A program made the translations under genes and the position numbers. Positions 16,727-27,263 of a stretch of 64,000 nucleotides of DNA are shown here, in pieces. The DNA lies in contig NZ_LFYT02000007.1 in NCBI RefSeq assembly GCF_001270065.2, forward strand, positions 85,392-149,391, given 5' to 3'. A model generated the notes under the pieces. It was not told the origin of the DNA and did not search any database. It saw only the letters and a list, made by a program, of their open reading frames with translations. This stretch comes from Limnohabitans planktonicus II-D5. GTDB taxonomy: Bacteria > Pseudomonadota > Gammaproteobacteria > Burkholderiales > Burkholderiaceae_C. The first letter of the stretch is position 1; each line of letters starts with the position of its first letter.

Positions 16727-17734
16727 TTACACATCAATATCTGATGACCAATCCGGAAGCTGAAGGTTTAATTGCTCTTCTGCTGAATTTTTTCGAAACA
16801 TCTGAGGTGCCTTAACGTCATGCACCTTAGTAACCGCATAGCCTGCAATTTCAATTTCACCAGTGTCGTCTTCACGTTGATGGACTTCAAAATCACAAAG
16901 CAATGTTGTTCCATTCTGAAATTGCACTTTTTGGCTTGCGACTTCAGATCGGAATGTGTCGTCTTGCAACTCAAAACTGACAGTCTTTTTCTCAAAAATA
17001 CCTCTCCACTTGATTGAACCCGATCTCAACACTGGGGAAACAATTTCAAGTAGGAGGCCTTCATAAACAAGAGGTTCGAGGTTGGCTTTTGCGATTACAA
17101 AATTTCCGAAATCTGATCTAGGTACAACTTTATCAGCGGTAACTTTGTTGTGCGAAGGAGCAAATCCAACTGCATCAATTTTTGAATCTGTGAGTGAAGC
17201 CTCGTAATAATTTGAGCGACGTCGAGCAATTTTCTTTCGTGCCAGCAGTGCCTGAGCGATGTCATCCGCAGTTGGCGCTTTCTCAAGTGGAAGTGCAAGA
17301 CTTTTCCCGACCTGATTTTTCTTCTCTTCAAGATCAGTCGCAGCATCCTCTTTTTCTTTGATTTCAAGTTTGATCTTCTTGATATTCAATTCATTGAGCT
17401 GCGTTTGTTGGCGTGACTGCTTTATCTTGTCGAAGTACAAAGGCGCTCCAAGTAAAGGACTCAGAAGTGCCATGACTGTTGCAATTTGCTCTTTATTTTG
17501 AAAGACCAGATCCAAATACTCAACAAGACCCCCCTCACCGAAGGCATGAGTCTCAACGTGAACTGGCAAACCAAGAACTGCAGCAACTTCTTTCAACAGG
17601 GCAAGTAATTCACCTTCTGCTCGATTGCGAACAATTGCATCCATCCGATGGGCACCACCATTAAGGTGATAGTGAATCTTGAATTCACCTGATCTCAATG
17701 ATTCTTTTTGTACCTCTCCCAGATTACAGCCCAC
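16727..17734 (-). CDS. Uncharacterised protein with central coiled coil
   Basis: 335 aa from the GTG at 17734. It is preferred because AAGGGGG lies six bases upstream and the frame's farther starts fall inside hsdS. Residues about 110-150 (QTQLNELNIKKIKLEIKEKE) form a strong charged coiled-coil stretch. The C-terminal half is beta-rich with KWRGIFEKKTVSFELQDD. There is no signal peptide or clear membrane segment apart from a short hydrophobic stretch near 85-100 (IATVMALLSPLLGAPLYF). I do not recognise the family. It lies 13 bp after hsdS and is AT-rich, so it is probably a cargo or accessory gene of the R-M operon. Confidence 0.6.
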   Translation of the reverse strand: MGCNLGEVQKESLRSGEFKIHYHLNGGAHRMDAIVRNRAEGELLALLKEVAAVLGLPVHVETHAFGEGGLVEYLDLVFQNKEQIATVMALLSPLLGAPLYFDKIKQSRQQTQLNELNIKKIKLEIKEKEDAATDLEEKKNQVGKSLALPLEKAPTADDIAQALLARKKIARRRSNYYEASLTDSKIDAVGFAPSHNKVTADKVVPRSDFGNFVIAKANLEPLVYEGLLLEIVSPVLRSGSIKWRGIFEKKTVSFELQDDTFRSEVASQKVQFQNGTTLLCDFEVHQREDDTGEIEIAGYAVTKVHDVKAPQMFRKNSAEEQLNLQLPDWSSDIDV

Positions 17735-17747
17735 AGTTACCCCCTTG

Positions 17748-19094
17748 TTAGATAAATGCCTTAGACAGTGTTGACTGCCGCAAGGACTGAGCACGCAACA
17801 GGTTGTTTTCAACCTCGGTCTCAATGCCCCTAAGAATGGAAAGCTGACGATCCAACTCTTCGAGAATTCGCAACTGCTCGGCCATTGGCGGAACCGGCAC
17901 AACAAATTGCCGAATATGTGCCAAGCCCAAATCGGGCTGGGCTGTCGCACGCACATCGCGTTTGATCTGGCGCTGGACGACATCCGACCGCAATGCTGCG
18001 ATCAGAAAACGAATGGGAACAAAGCCACGGACGGGCTTGAGAATGGCTACGCTGTATGAAGCCTGAAACGGCCCATCAATGCTCACCTCTCGAACCTCAC
18101 CCACTGTGCCGTAGCGAGACAAAAGCAAATCACCACGCTCAGGCTTGACCTTGCGACACAGCCCTTCGTAGTCCGCAGCAGTGATCAGTTTTGCTTTGGA
18201 AAAGTCAATGCCTTCGTCACCAAAAAAGTCTTTGGTGCTGATGTAGGGAATACCTGATTCCTGAGCCTTCGGCATCTTGTGGTCGACGTCAGCAATTTGC
18301 AAATGCAGCTGCTCCAAAGTAGCCCAAGCCCAGCCCTCAGATAACGATACATCCGACTCCTGCGGAGGTTCTGGCGTTTTGTATTTACCTCGTCCAACCC
18401 ATTGCACTTGCCTAGCCGCTAGCGTGCTTTGTAAAAGCTGTTCGCCTGCCTCGTAGCTGCGGCCTTCGCGTTGGGCGATGCTGGCTTCGGTTTCGACGAG
18501 ACGGCCTTCGACGGCGGCTTTGAGGACGGAGGCTTTGTAGCGTTTGAGATTGGCTTTGACGCGCTGGAGGTTGGCGACGGCTTCGTCGAGGCGGGAGAAC
18601 TGTGTTTCGATTTCAGAGACTATCCGACGTTGTTCGTCCAGATCGGGCAGCACAATTGGAAAATCAGCCAACTGGCCCTGACTGATGGATGCCATGCCCA
18701 CGACCTGCTGAGCGTTGTTGGCAAAGTGCCTGCTGCCGCGTGCCAAGAGCTGATAGTTGATAAATTTTGGCAGCGCCTTCGTTGTATCAAGCCGAACGCG
18801 AATGTTTTTACTCTCGAAAACACTGAACTCCATTGCTGAGGAAATAACCGCAGTCTTGCCCACCAGCTCGCGACTATTAACCCGATTGACGAGCAAGTCA
18901 CCATCCAACAATCCATAGTCCAATTGCTCTGAGGCTGACACCTTCATTCGTTTGATATCGCGCCAAACAATCTTGCCGGATTCAATGTTGTACATGCGAA
19001 GGCATGGCACGCCATCATCTGTGTACTCGGATGCTGGCTTGTAAATGCCGTTTTTCATCGACGCAACCACGTCGCCCAAGCGAACCAACTGCAT
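17748..19094 (-). CDS. hsdS: Type I restriction-modification specificity subunit S
   Basis: 448 aa. Two target-recognition domains are arranged in tandem. The first begins VRLGDVVASMKNGIYKP and ends LPDLDEQRRIVSEIETQF; the second begins LSEGWAWATLEQL and ends VPPMAEQLRILEELDRQL. Each is followed by a helical spacer (LDEAVANLQRVKANLKRYK and ILRGIETEVENNLLRAQ). HsdS determines the bipartite DNA target of the complex and bridges HsdM dimers. The ATG overlaps the hsdR stop as TGATG. No hsdM gene is found in the window, so the usual partner must be encoded elsewhere or be absent. Confidence 0.95.
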   Translation of the reverse strand: MQLVRLGDVVASMKNGIYKPASEYTDDGVPCLRMYNIESGKIVWRDIKRMKVSASEQLDYGLLDGDLLVNRVNSRELVGKTAVISSAMEFSVFESKNIRVRLDTTKALPKFINYQLLARGSRHFANNAQQVVGMASISQGQLADFPIVLPDLDEQRRIVSEIETQFSRLDEAVANLQRVKANLKRYKASVLKAAVEGRLVETEASIAQREGRSYEAGEQLLQSTLAARQVQWVGRGKYKTPEPPQESDVSLSEGWAWATLEQLHLQIADVDHKMPKAQESGIPYISTKDFFGDEGIDFSKAKLITAADYEGLCRKVKPERGDLLLSRYGTVGEVREVSIDGPFQASYSVAILKPVRGFVPIRFLIAALRSDVVQRQIKRDVRATAQPDLGLAHIRQFVVPVPPMAEQLRILEELDRQLSILRGIETEVENNLLRAQSLRQSTLSKAFI

Positions 19095-21871
19095 CACGCC
19101 ACCAACTCCCGATTCATCGTCTCAATCACCTGCGTCAACTCCGCACCAAACAGCTGGTGCACTTTGCCCAGGCCGCCTTCGCTGTTGAAGGGGGCGTATT
19201 CAAAGTCATCAGGCTCAATGCCCAGGTTCGCGGCGATGTGGTCTCGGATCATTTCTAGCCAGTGCAGTTGTTCGGGGGTGAATGGATTTTCGCCTGCACG
19301 GGCTTGGGTGGCTTGGGCCAGCCACGCGTTGTAGTTGCTTTGCACGCGCTCGGGGTAAGGCACCAGCTCGTTGTCTTGCTGCATGGCAAAGCGCACCAGG
19401 CTGACCAGGTCGGTCAGCAGGCGGCGCTGGCTGGTGCCCTTCACCTTGGTTTTGTTCAGCGCGGCATAGGCTTGCCACAGCTGCCCCTCGTCAATCAAAT
19501 GCGGCGGTGCGTGCAGCGCGTCGGCCAGGGCTTTGATGTCGCGGTAGGTCAGCGGGGCGCGGCTGGGGCGGTTGTACAAAATTTGCAGCGCGGTGATTTC
19601 GTCTTTGTGCTGGGCAATGAATTGCTCAAAGTTTTGCACCAGGCCTTTGGCGCGTTCGCTGGCGGCTTCGCTAAAGCCCGCGTGCAGCAGCGTGTCTTGC
19701 GTGACGATGTCCACCACCTGGTCGGCCTTTTGGCGCAGCTGCAATATCAGTGTGCGCAGCTCCGGGTTGGCAAAGGGTTTGGCGGCTTCCACCTTTTTGG
19801 CCTCAGCTTCAAAGGGCGATGTGTCTTCATGAACGTTCAGCGCTTGCACAATGCCACTGGCCATGTCGCGCAGGCTTTTGCCGCCACTGGCCTCTAGCAC
19901 TTTGGCGTGGTCGGCGGGGCTCAGGTCTTTGTCCAGTCGGGCCAAGCGGGCGGCCACGCTGCTCAGCACTTCGTCTTCCACGTTACCCAAGCTCACGGCT
20001 TGCAGTAGTTTGTCCAGGGGCACGGTTTTTTTCGTGTCCATGGGGCGGCTGTCGGTTTTGTCGCGCTCGCACACGCCCACGGCGTCCACGATCACAAAGT
20101 GATCTTTCACTTTGGCATCGGGCGTCACGGCTTGCAGGTCGGCCGGGTTGCACACGCGCACGCCACGACCTTTCATCTGCTCAAAGAAGCTGCGGCTTTT
20201 GACCGAGCGCATGAACACCACAATTTCCACCGGCTTGATGTCGGTGCCGGTGGCGATCATGTCCACCGTCACGGCCACACGCGGAAAGTAGCTGTTGCGA
20301 AACGCGCTGATCAAGTCTTCGGGCTTGGTGCCCGTGGTTCGGTAGGTGATCTTTTGCGCAAACTCGTTGCCCTTGCCAAATTCTTCGCGCAGGATTTCTA
20401 CGATCTTTTCGGCGTGGTTGTCGTCTTTGGCAAAGATCAGCGTCTTGGGCACCTCGGTGCGGCCGGGGAAGATTTCGGTATGCAGCCTGTCGCGAAAGGT
20501 GGTGATGACTTTGCGAATCTGGTCGGGCGTTTGCACGCTGCGGTCGAGCTCGGCGGGGTCGTATTCAAAGTCTTCGTCCAGCTGCCAGGCGCTTTTGCGG
20601 CGGGTGGCTTTGTCGACGGTTTCCAGCCAAAAGCCCTTCTCGACCTTGGCACCTTTTTCGGTCACTTCGGTCTGGATGCGGTAGACGTCGTAATTGACGT
20701 TCACCCCATCGGCCACGGCCTGGGTGTGGCCGTATTCCATGACCAGGTTTTGGTTGAAGAAGCCAAAGGTTTGTTTGTTGGGCGTGGCGGTCAGGCCCAC
20801 CAGATAGGCGTCGTAATACTCCAGCACTTGCCGCCACAGGTTGTATATGCTGCGGTGCGCTTCGTCGGTGACCACGATGTCAAACAGCTCAATCGGAAAG
20901 GCCGGGTTGTAGCCAATGGGCTCGGGGTCTTTGAAAAGGTTCTCAGCGCCCTCGGCGCTTTCTTCGTCGGCCTCGGGCGGCAGCTCTTTGCCTTTGAGCA
21001 AACTGAACATGCGCTGGATGGTGCAGATGACCACGCGGGCGCTGGTGTCCACCTGGTTGCCCTGCAGGTGCTGCACGATGAACTCTTCGCCAAACTTGTA
21101 GCTGTTGTAGGGACTTGCGTATTGGTCAAATTCTTTTTTGGTCTGGCGGGCCAGGTTGGCCCGGTCCACCAAAAACAGCACGCGCCGCGCACCACCAAAC
21201 TTGATCAGGCGGTAAATGAAGCTGATGGCCGTGAAGGTCTTGCCGCTGCCCGTGGCCATTTGGATGAGGGCTTTGGGTTTGTTGGCGGCCAGGCTTTGTT
21301 CGAGGTTGTGCACTGCCAAAATTTGTGCGGGCCACAGCTGGTAGTTGGCGCCGCCCTGCCCCCATTGGGTGATGAGTTGGGGCATGTCGCGCATGCGGGC
21401 CAAAAAGGTGGACGGTGCATCGTTGGCCGCCAACGGCCCTGCTGCGGGGGGCAACATTTGCAACCACTGCGCCAGCAGCTCGGGCCTGAAGAACGCAAAC
21501 ACCCGGCGCGAGCGGGGCTGTGGGTCCAGCCCATTGGTGAATTGGGTCTCGACCCCAGTGGACTCAAATAAAAACGGCAGCGGCCTGCGCCAAGCGGGCA
21601 AGGCGGCGGGCAGGCCTTGGGCATAACGCCCAGACTGGACTTCAACGCCTTTGAGCGTGGTGCCTACTTTTTTGGCTTCGATCACGCCGCAAGCTTTGCC
21701 GTTCACATACAACAGGTAGTCGGCAAAGCCGTGCCCGGTGTTGAGCGGGAATTCCCGGATGGCCACGCCCTGGGCCGCATGCAGATTGACTTGGTCGATG
21801 TTGCAAACGTGCCAGCCAGCGGCTTGCAGAAGTTGGTCAATCTGGTTTCGGGCTTTGGCTTCTGGTGTCAT
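19094..21871 (-). CDS. hsdR: Type I restriction enzyme subunit R (DEAD/DEAH translocase-nuclease)
   Basis: 925 aa. The N-terminal nuclease core has GFADYLLYVNGKACGVIEAKK read as Asp51, Glu65 and Lys67. The helicase part has Walker A MATGSGKTFTA (about 206), motif II VVTDEAHRS (about 337), motif III LVGLTATP and the RecA2 motif FFEQMKGRGVRV (about 560). The C-terminal 250 residues are helical, as in proteins that dock on the methylase core. It cuts unmethylated DNA after ATP-driven translocation, and requires HsdM and HsdS to find its target. First gene of the leftward island operon. Confidence 0.95.
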   Translation of the reverse strand: MTPEAKARNQIDQLLQAAGWHVCNIDQVNLHAAQGVAIREFPLNTGHGFADYLLYVNGKACGVIEAKKVGTTLKGVEVQSGRYAQGLPAALPAWRRPLPFLFESTGVETQFTNGLDPQPRSRRVFAFFRPELLAQWLQMLPPAAGPLAANDAPSTFLARMRDMPQLITQWGQGGANYQLWPAQILAVHNLEQSLAANKPKALIQMATGSGKTFTAISFIYRLIKFGGARRVLFLVDRANLARQTKKEFDQYASPYNSYKFGEEFIVQHLQGNQVDTSARVVICTIQRMFSLLKGKELPPEADEESAEGAENLFKDPEPIGYNPAFPIELFDIVVTDEAHRSIYNLWRQVLEYYDAYLVGLTATPNKQTFGFFNQNLVMEYGHTQAVADGVNVNYDVYRIQTEVTEKGAKVEKGFWLETVDKATRRKSAWQLDEDFEYDPAELDRSVQTPDQIRKVITTFRDRLHTEIFPGRTEVPKTLIFAKDDNHAEKIVEILREEFGKGNEFAQKITYRTTGTKPEDLISAFRNSYFPRVAVTVDMIATGTDIKPVEIVVFMRSVKSRSFFEQMKGRGVRVCNPADLQAVTPDAKVKDHFVIVDAVGVCERDKTDSRPMDTKKTVPLDKLLQAVSLGNVEDEVLSSVAARLARLDKDLSPADHAKVLEASGGKSLRDMASGIVQALNVHEDTSPFEAEAKKVEAAKPFANPELRTLILQLRQKADQVVDIVTQDTLLHAGFSEAASERAKGLVQNFEQFIAQHKDEITALQILYNRPSRAPLTYRDIKALADALHAPPHLIDEGQLWQAYAALNKTKVKGTSQRRLLTDLVSLVRFAMQQDNELVPYPERVQSNYNAWLAQATQARAGENPFTPEQLHWLEMIRDHIAANLGIEPDDFEYAPFNSEGGLGKVHQLFGAELTQVIETMNRELVA

Positions 21872-21935
21872 GCCGTGAAGTTGAAAGTACTTTTTAATTA
21901 ATTACGTCTGCATTCTAGGCGGCACACGACAGCAA

Positions 21936-21969
21936 AAAGCCCCGAGATCGTTCAGAAAGTCGGGGCTTG
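21936..21969 (-). terminator. Rho-independent terminator, leftward
   Basis: On the minus strand AAGCCCCGA and TCGGGGCTT pair around a 14-base loop and are followed by a T-run. It lies between the 3' end of tctC and the start of hsdR and would stop tctC transcripts from entering the R-M operon. Confidence 0.75.
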
Positions 21970-22025
21970 AAGAGAATATTGACCCCGCCCTGTGAAGTTT
22001 GCAGGGTGACTTCAATCTTGCACCT

Positions 22026-22099
22026 TGTGGGAGCAAGCCCTGCTGGCGATCAGACGCTCGTGGACCACAGGCTTTTCGCTTGCAGGGCAAGCTCCCACA
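22026..22099. repeat. REP-like inverted repeat, second family
   Basis: Outer arms TGTGGGAGCAAGCCCTGC and GCAGGGCAAGCTCCCACA flank about 37 bases. A related element lies at 38247-38317. Sequence and form resemble extragenic REP elements of gamma- and betaproteobacteria. Confidence 0.8.
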
Positions 22100-22117
22100 A
22101 AATCCTCCCAACTTGCA

Positions 22118-22196
22118 ACACACGGCTCAGACTTCATCGGCCCGAATCTATAAGCAGTGACGGGGCAAAAAATTCAAACTTCAGCGTGCCGAATGA
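22118..22196. repeat. Two terminal fragments of the large palindromic element
   Basis: ACTTCATCGGCCCGAATCTATAAG (22127-22150, read with one break: ACTTCATCGG then CCCGAATCTATAAG) and CAAACTTCAGCGTGCCGAAT (22171-22190) both match the outer ends of the 157-170 bp elements at 31943 and 47089. No core palindrome lies between them. They are probably decayed or partial copies in the gap beside the R-M island. Confidence 0.55.
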
Positions 22197-22223
22197 ATAA
22201 TTTTCAGAGAAAACGCAAAAGGA

Positions 22224-23225
22224 TCAATCGAGTTTGATCCCCAAATCCACCGCCAGCTTGATCCAGACGGGCACTTCGCCCTCCCAGTCTTTGCGGGTGT
22301 CGGCCAGGTTTTTGGGCTTGTTGGGGATGGCGAAGGTTTCGCGCAGTTTGGCGGCCTTGTCGGTATTGGCCCAGGCCACGGCTTCATCGGCCATGCGTTT
22401 GAGCACCGCTTCGGGCGTGCCCGCAGGAGCCACCAGGGGCAGGCCGCCTTCGAGCGTGACGAGTTTTTCGGTGTTACCTTGCTCGGTCAGTGTGGGTACA
22501 TCGGGCAGTTTGGGCGAGCGGTAGCTGCCCGTCACGCCAATCGGGCGCACGCCGCGGGTGGACACGGTGTTGAAGGCCTGGAAACTGCCCACGGCGATTT
22601 GCAACTGGCCCGATGCCACATCGAGCCACATGGGCGCTTCACCCCGGTAGTGCACCGACTGGATGCTGGTGCCTTGCTGGCGGTTGGTCTGATCGGCCAG
22701 CATGTGGGGGTAAGAGCCCGGCGCATAGGTGCCCATGGACGTCGGGTTCTTTTTGGCCCAGGCCACGAACTCGGCCATATTCTTCGCCGGAATCTTGTCG
22801 GGGATGCCCACCACCAGCGGCCCGGACGGGAACACGGTCACAGGCGTCAGGTCTTTGTCCAGGTTGTAGGGCAGCTTGGCGTACAAAACGCGGTTTTGCC
22901 AAAAGGTGCCTGAGGTACTCATGCCAAAGGTGTAGCCATCGGCGGGGGACTTGGCCACAGCATCAATGCCAATGATGGCCCCCGCACCGGGTTTGTTTTC
23001 GATGACCACCGGCACCCCCAGCTTGCCCGACAGGTATTCGCCGTAATTGCGGGCATAGGCATCGGTCAGGCCGCCGGGCGGAAAGGCCACCACGATCTTG
23101 ATGGGCTTGGCGGGCCACTTGGCCGCTTGCGCCCATGCAGAGGACAAAGCCCCGCAGGCGCACAAGGCAGCTGCGGCCAAGGCGGCGGATTGAACCAAGT
23201 GACGGCGTGTGTGCGTGGACTTCAT
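22224..23225 (-). CDS. Tripartite tricarboxylate transporter substrate-binding protein (Bug/TctC family)
   Basis: 333 aa. The N-terminus with TRRHLVQSAALAAAAL and cleavage after SSAWAQA looks like a Tat- or Sec-type signal. The mature part opens with WPAKPIKIVVAFPPGG, the family hallmark, and contains ENKPGAGAIIGIDAVAKSPADG and PMWLDVASGQL. Bug proteins bind carboxylates in the periplasm; most are orphans in Burkholderiales, as here, since no tctA or tctB gene is nearby. The ligand is unknown. Confidence 0.93.
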   Translation of the reverse strand: MKSTHTRRHLVQSAALAAAALCACGALSSAWAQAAKWPAKPIKIVVAFPPGGLTDAYARNYGEYLSGKLGVPVVIENKPGAGAIIGIDAVAKSPADGYTFGMSTSGTFWQNRVLYAKLPYNLDKDLTPVTVFPSGPLVVGIPDKIPAKNMAEFVAWAKKNPTSMGTYAPGSYPHMLADQTNRQQGTSIQSVHYRGEAPMWLDVASGQLQIAVGSFQAFNTVSTRGVRPIGVTGSYRSPKLPDVPTLTEQGNTEKLVTLEGGLPLVAPAGTPEAVLKRMADEAVAWANTDKAAKLRETFAIPNKPKNLADTRKDWEGEVPVWIKLAVDLGIKLD

Positions 23226-23560
23226 GGTGAGGTGCTTGCAAGGGTGTGAATGTGCCGTTCAGTCTAGGGGACCCACCGCATTCCTTAAATTGGGGTTTGA
23301 ACCCATGCGCCAAGAATGATGTCGGATTCTGCAAGTGCCGACCGGCCGGAAGCCCACTGGTCAACTTGTGCGACAATGCATCTCGTTGCGGCCTCCAGTT
23401 GCCGGAACATCAGCACTTCTGCTGGGGCCTGACCCAGGCAACGCTCAAAACAAGCGCCTGCGGTTTCCATGCCCACCCCAAGACTTATCGGCCAACACTG
23501 GTAACTGCCAACAGCAGTTGAATGAGCCGATACCTGCGCCGGACATGGCGCTCTGTAAAA
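23226..23560. other. Intergenic region with a decayed repeat remnant
   Basis: The only recognisable item is GTCGGATTCTGCAAGTGCCGAC (read as GTCGGATTCTG plus CAAGTGCCGAC) at 23320-23341, a degenerate right arm of the palindromic family without its partner. The rest should hold the divergent promoters of tctC and rhlE, but I could not pick a convincing one. Confidence 0.5.
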
Positions 23561-25375
<1,815 letters not shown>

Positions 25376-25392
25376 TCCACGCACATTCCCCC

Positions 25393-25418
25393 AAAAGAGC
25401 CCGCTGATGCGGGCTCTT
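25393..25418 (+). terminator. Rho-independent terminator of rhlE
   Basis: AAGAGCCCGC and GCGGGCTCTT pair around TGAT and are followed by a run of T. It begins 18 bases after the rhlE stop. Confidence 0.92.
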
Positions 25419-25585
25419 TTTTTGTGTCAACTGCTGCGGTATGAACCGCTGAAAACTGCTGGACTTGGGCGCGCGCGATGCGGGGAAAAGCTGCCAATAC
25501 CCTGCAGACTTGACACAAAACAGTGCCTTGCTGCTGCGCCTCATGTATGATCCGCCCGCCACTGCAACATAAACGCAGTGGCATT

Positions 25586-25673
25586 CGCTAGGGGTGTTGA
25601 GGACCGTGAGGTCTTCGACTGAGAAAGTCCCTTTGAACCTGATTGAGGTAATCCTCGCGCAGGGAAGCTAGTC
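25586..25673 (+). promoter_or_regulatory. TPP riboswitch (THI element)
   Basis: The conserved blocks appear in order: AGGGGTG (25589), ACTGAGA (25618), CCCTTTGAACCTGAT (25629) and CGCGCAGGGAAG (25656). GCTAG at the start pairs with CTAG near 25669 to close P1. The pyrimidine-sensor loop CTGAGA and the pyrophosphate-sensor stretch are intact. It lies about 76 bases upstream of thiM and should lower expression of the thiamine salvage operon when thiamine pyrophosphate is plentiful. Confidence 0.96.
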
Positions 25674-25748
25674 CAAAGAACGGTGCCCCCTTCAGGGTGC
25701 GTCACGTTCCCAGCCAGCCGACCTGCCATAACGTTAAAGGAAAACGTC

Positions 25749-26591
25749 ATGGCATTTTTTTCGCCCGACATCACCGCCCACGACCTGTGGACCGACATTG
25801 AGGCTGTTCGCACACAGTCGCCCTTGGTGCACAGCATCACCAATCTGGTGGTCATGAACCTGAACGCCAATGTGTTGCTGGCCGCAGGGGCATCGCCCGT
25901 CATGGCCCACGCCCACGAAGAAGTCAAAGCCATGGTCGGCATTGCGCAATCGCTGGTGCTGAACATCGGCACGCTCGACCCGTATGGGGTGGACAGCATG
26001 AAAATCGCCCTGGCTGCTGCGCACCAGCGCGGCATCCCGACCGTGCTGGACCCTGTGGGTGCAGGCGCTACGCCTTACCGCAACCAGACCCTGAATGAAT
26101 TGCTGGATGTGGCCAGCCCCAGCGTGATCCGGGGCAATGGCTCTGAAATCATGAGCACCGCCAACGCGGCTATTCAAACACGCGGCGTGGACAGCAGCGC
26201 CAGCGCCAACGATGCCTTGGGCGCAGCCCGGGCTTTGACCGCCCGCACCCTGGGCACCGTGTGCGTGAGCGGCGAAACCGACCACATCGTGGACGCCCAC
26301 CAGCGCTGGGCGCGACTGTCCAACGGCCATGTGTGGATGACCAAAATCACTGGCGTGGGCTGCTCGGCTACCGCACTGATCGGCGCTTTTTGTGCCGTGC
26401 AAGCCGACGCCTGGCGTGCCACCACAGCGGCCATGGCGCTCATGAGCATCGCAGGCGAAGTGGCGGCAGAAAAAGCCCAGGCCTGCGGCCAGGGTGTGGG
26501 CAGCATGGCCGCCATGCTGCTGGACGAATTGCAGTTGCTGGATGAGGCCACTTTCAAGGCCAGGCTGAAGCTGCAAACCGATTCGCTCTGA
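25749..26591 (+). CDS. thiM: Hydroxyethylthiazole kinase
   Basis: 280 aa from the ATG at 25749 (AAAGGAAAACGTC upstream). Ribokinase-like fold with [19 protein letters not shown] near residue 35-55 and the phosphate-binding region [18 protein letters not shown] near 200. ThiM phosphorylates 4-methyl-5-(2-hydroxyethyl)thiazole for thiamine salvage. Directly controlled by the TPP riboswitch and first gene of thiM-thiE-thiD-cytX-receptor. Confidence 0.95.
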   Translation: MAFFSPDITAHDLWTDIEAVRTQSPLVHSITNLVVMNLNANVLLAAGASPVMAHAHEEVKAMVGIAQSLVLNIGTLDPYGVDSMKIALAAAHQRGIPTVLDPVGAGATPYRNQTLNELLDVASPSVIRGNGSEIMSTANAAIQTRGVDSSASANDALGAARALTARTLGTVCVSGETDHIVDAHQRWARLSNGHVWMTKITGVGCSATALIGAFCAVQADAWRATTAAMALMSIAGEVAAEKAQACGQGVGSMAAMLLDELQLLDEATFKARLKLQTDSL

Positions 26592-26607
26592 ACGAACGGT
26601 TGCCATC

Positions 26608-27261
26608 ATGAAACACTGGAAGAGCGAAAGTCTTCGCCTCTATCTGGTCACCGACAACGCCCTGTCCAAAGGCCGTACCCTGACCGATGTGGTCACGGCG
26701 GCCGTGGCAGGCGGTGTGACCTGTGTACAACTGCGCGAAAAAAACCTGTCTTCACGGGATTTTCTGGCCCAGGCCTTGGCCATCCAGGCCGTGCTGGCCA
26801 ACACCCAGGTGCCCTTGGTCATCAACGACCGCATCGACATCGCGCTGGCTTGCGGTGCCGACGGTGTGCACCTGGGCCAAAGTGACCTGCCGGTGGCGCA
26901 AGCCAGGCGACTTTTGCCTGCGCATGTGTTCATTGGCTGGTCGGTCGAAACACTGGCCGATGTGGCACGCGCCCACAGCTTGCCGGTGAACTATCTGGGC
27001 GTGAGCCCCGTGTTTGCAACCCCCACCAAACCCGACACCGAAACCCCGTGGGGGCTGGAAGGTTTGCGTCTGGCCAGACAAACCACAGCCTTGCCGTTGG
27101 TGGCCATTGGCGGCATCCACATGGGCAATGCCCAAGAGGTGTTGCAAGCCGGTGCCGATGGCCTGGCCGTGGTCAGTGCCATTTGCTCAGCCGACGACCC
27201 ACGCCATGCCGCCGCCCAGCTGCAGGCCTTGAGCCAAGCGCATTTTCAGGAGGGCCATTGA
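26608..27261 (+). CDS. thiE: Thiamine phosphate synthase
   Basis: 217 aa. TIM-barrel enzyme joining HMP-pyrophosphate and thiazole phosphate. Motifs: LYLVTDN at the start, VQLREKNLSSRDFL (pyrophosphate side), LVINDRIDIALACGADGVHLGQSDLP, YLGVSPVFATPTKP and the C-terminal IGGIHMGNAQEVLQAGADGLAVVS. It begins 16 bp after thiM and ends 2 bases before the thiD start. Confidence 0.96.
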   Translation: MKHWKSESLRLYLVTDNALSKGRTLTDVVTAAVAGGVTCVQLREKNLSSRDFLAQALAIQAVLANTQVPLVINDRIDIALACGADGVHLGQSDLPVAQARRLLPAHVFIGWSVETLADVARAHSLPVNYLGVSPVFATPTKPDTETPWGLEGLRLARQTTALPLVAIGGIHMGNAQEVLQAGADGLAVVSAICSADDPRHAAAQLQALSQAHFQEGH

Positions 27262-27263
27262 CC

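Noticed and set aside
15494..17734. hsdM hidden as the 335-aa or 231-aa gene
   Set aside because: Neither carries the NPPF/Y or SAM-binding motifs, and both are far shorter than HsdM (about 500 aa).
20099..21571. 490-aa rightward open frame opposite hsdR
   Set aside because: Antisense to a full-length HsdR with intact motifs.
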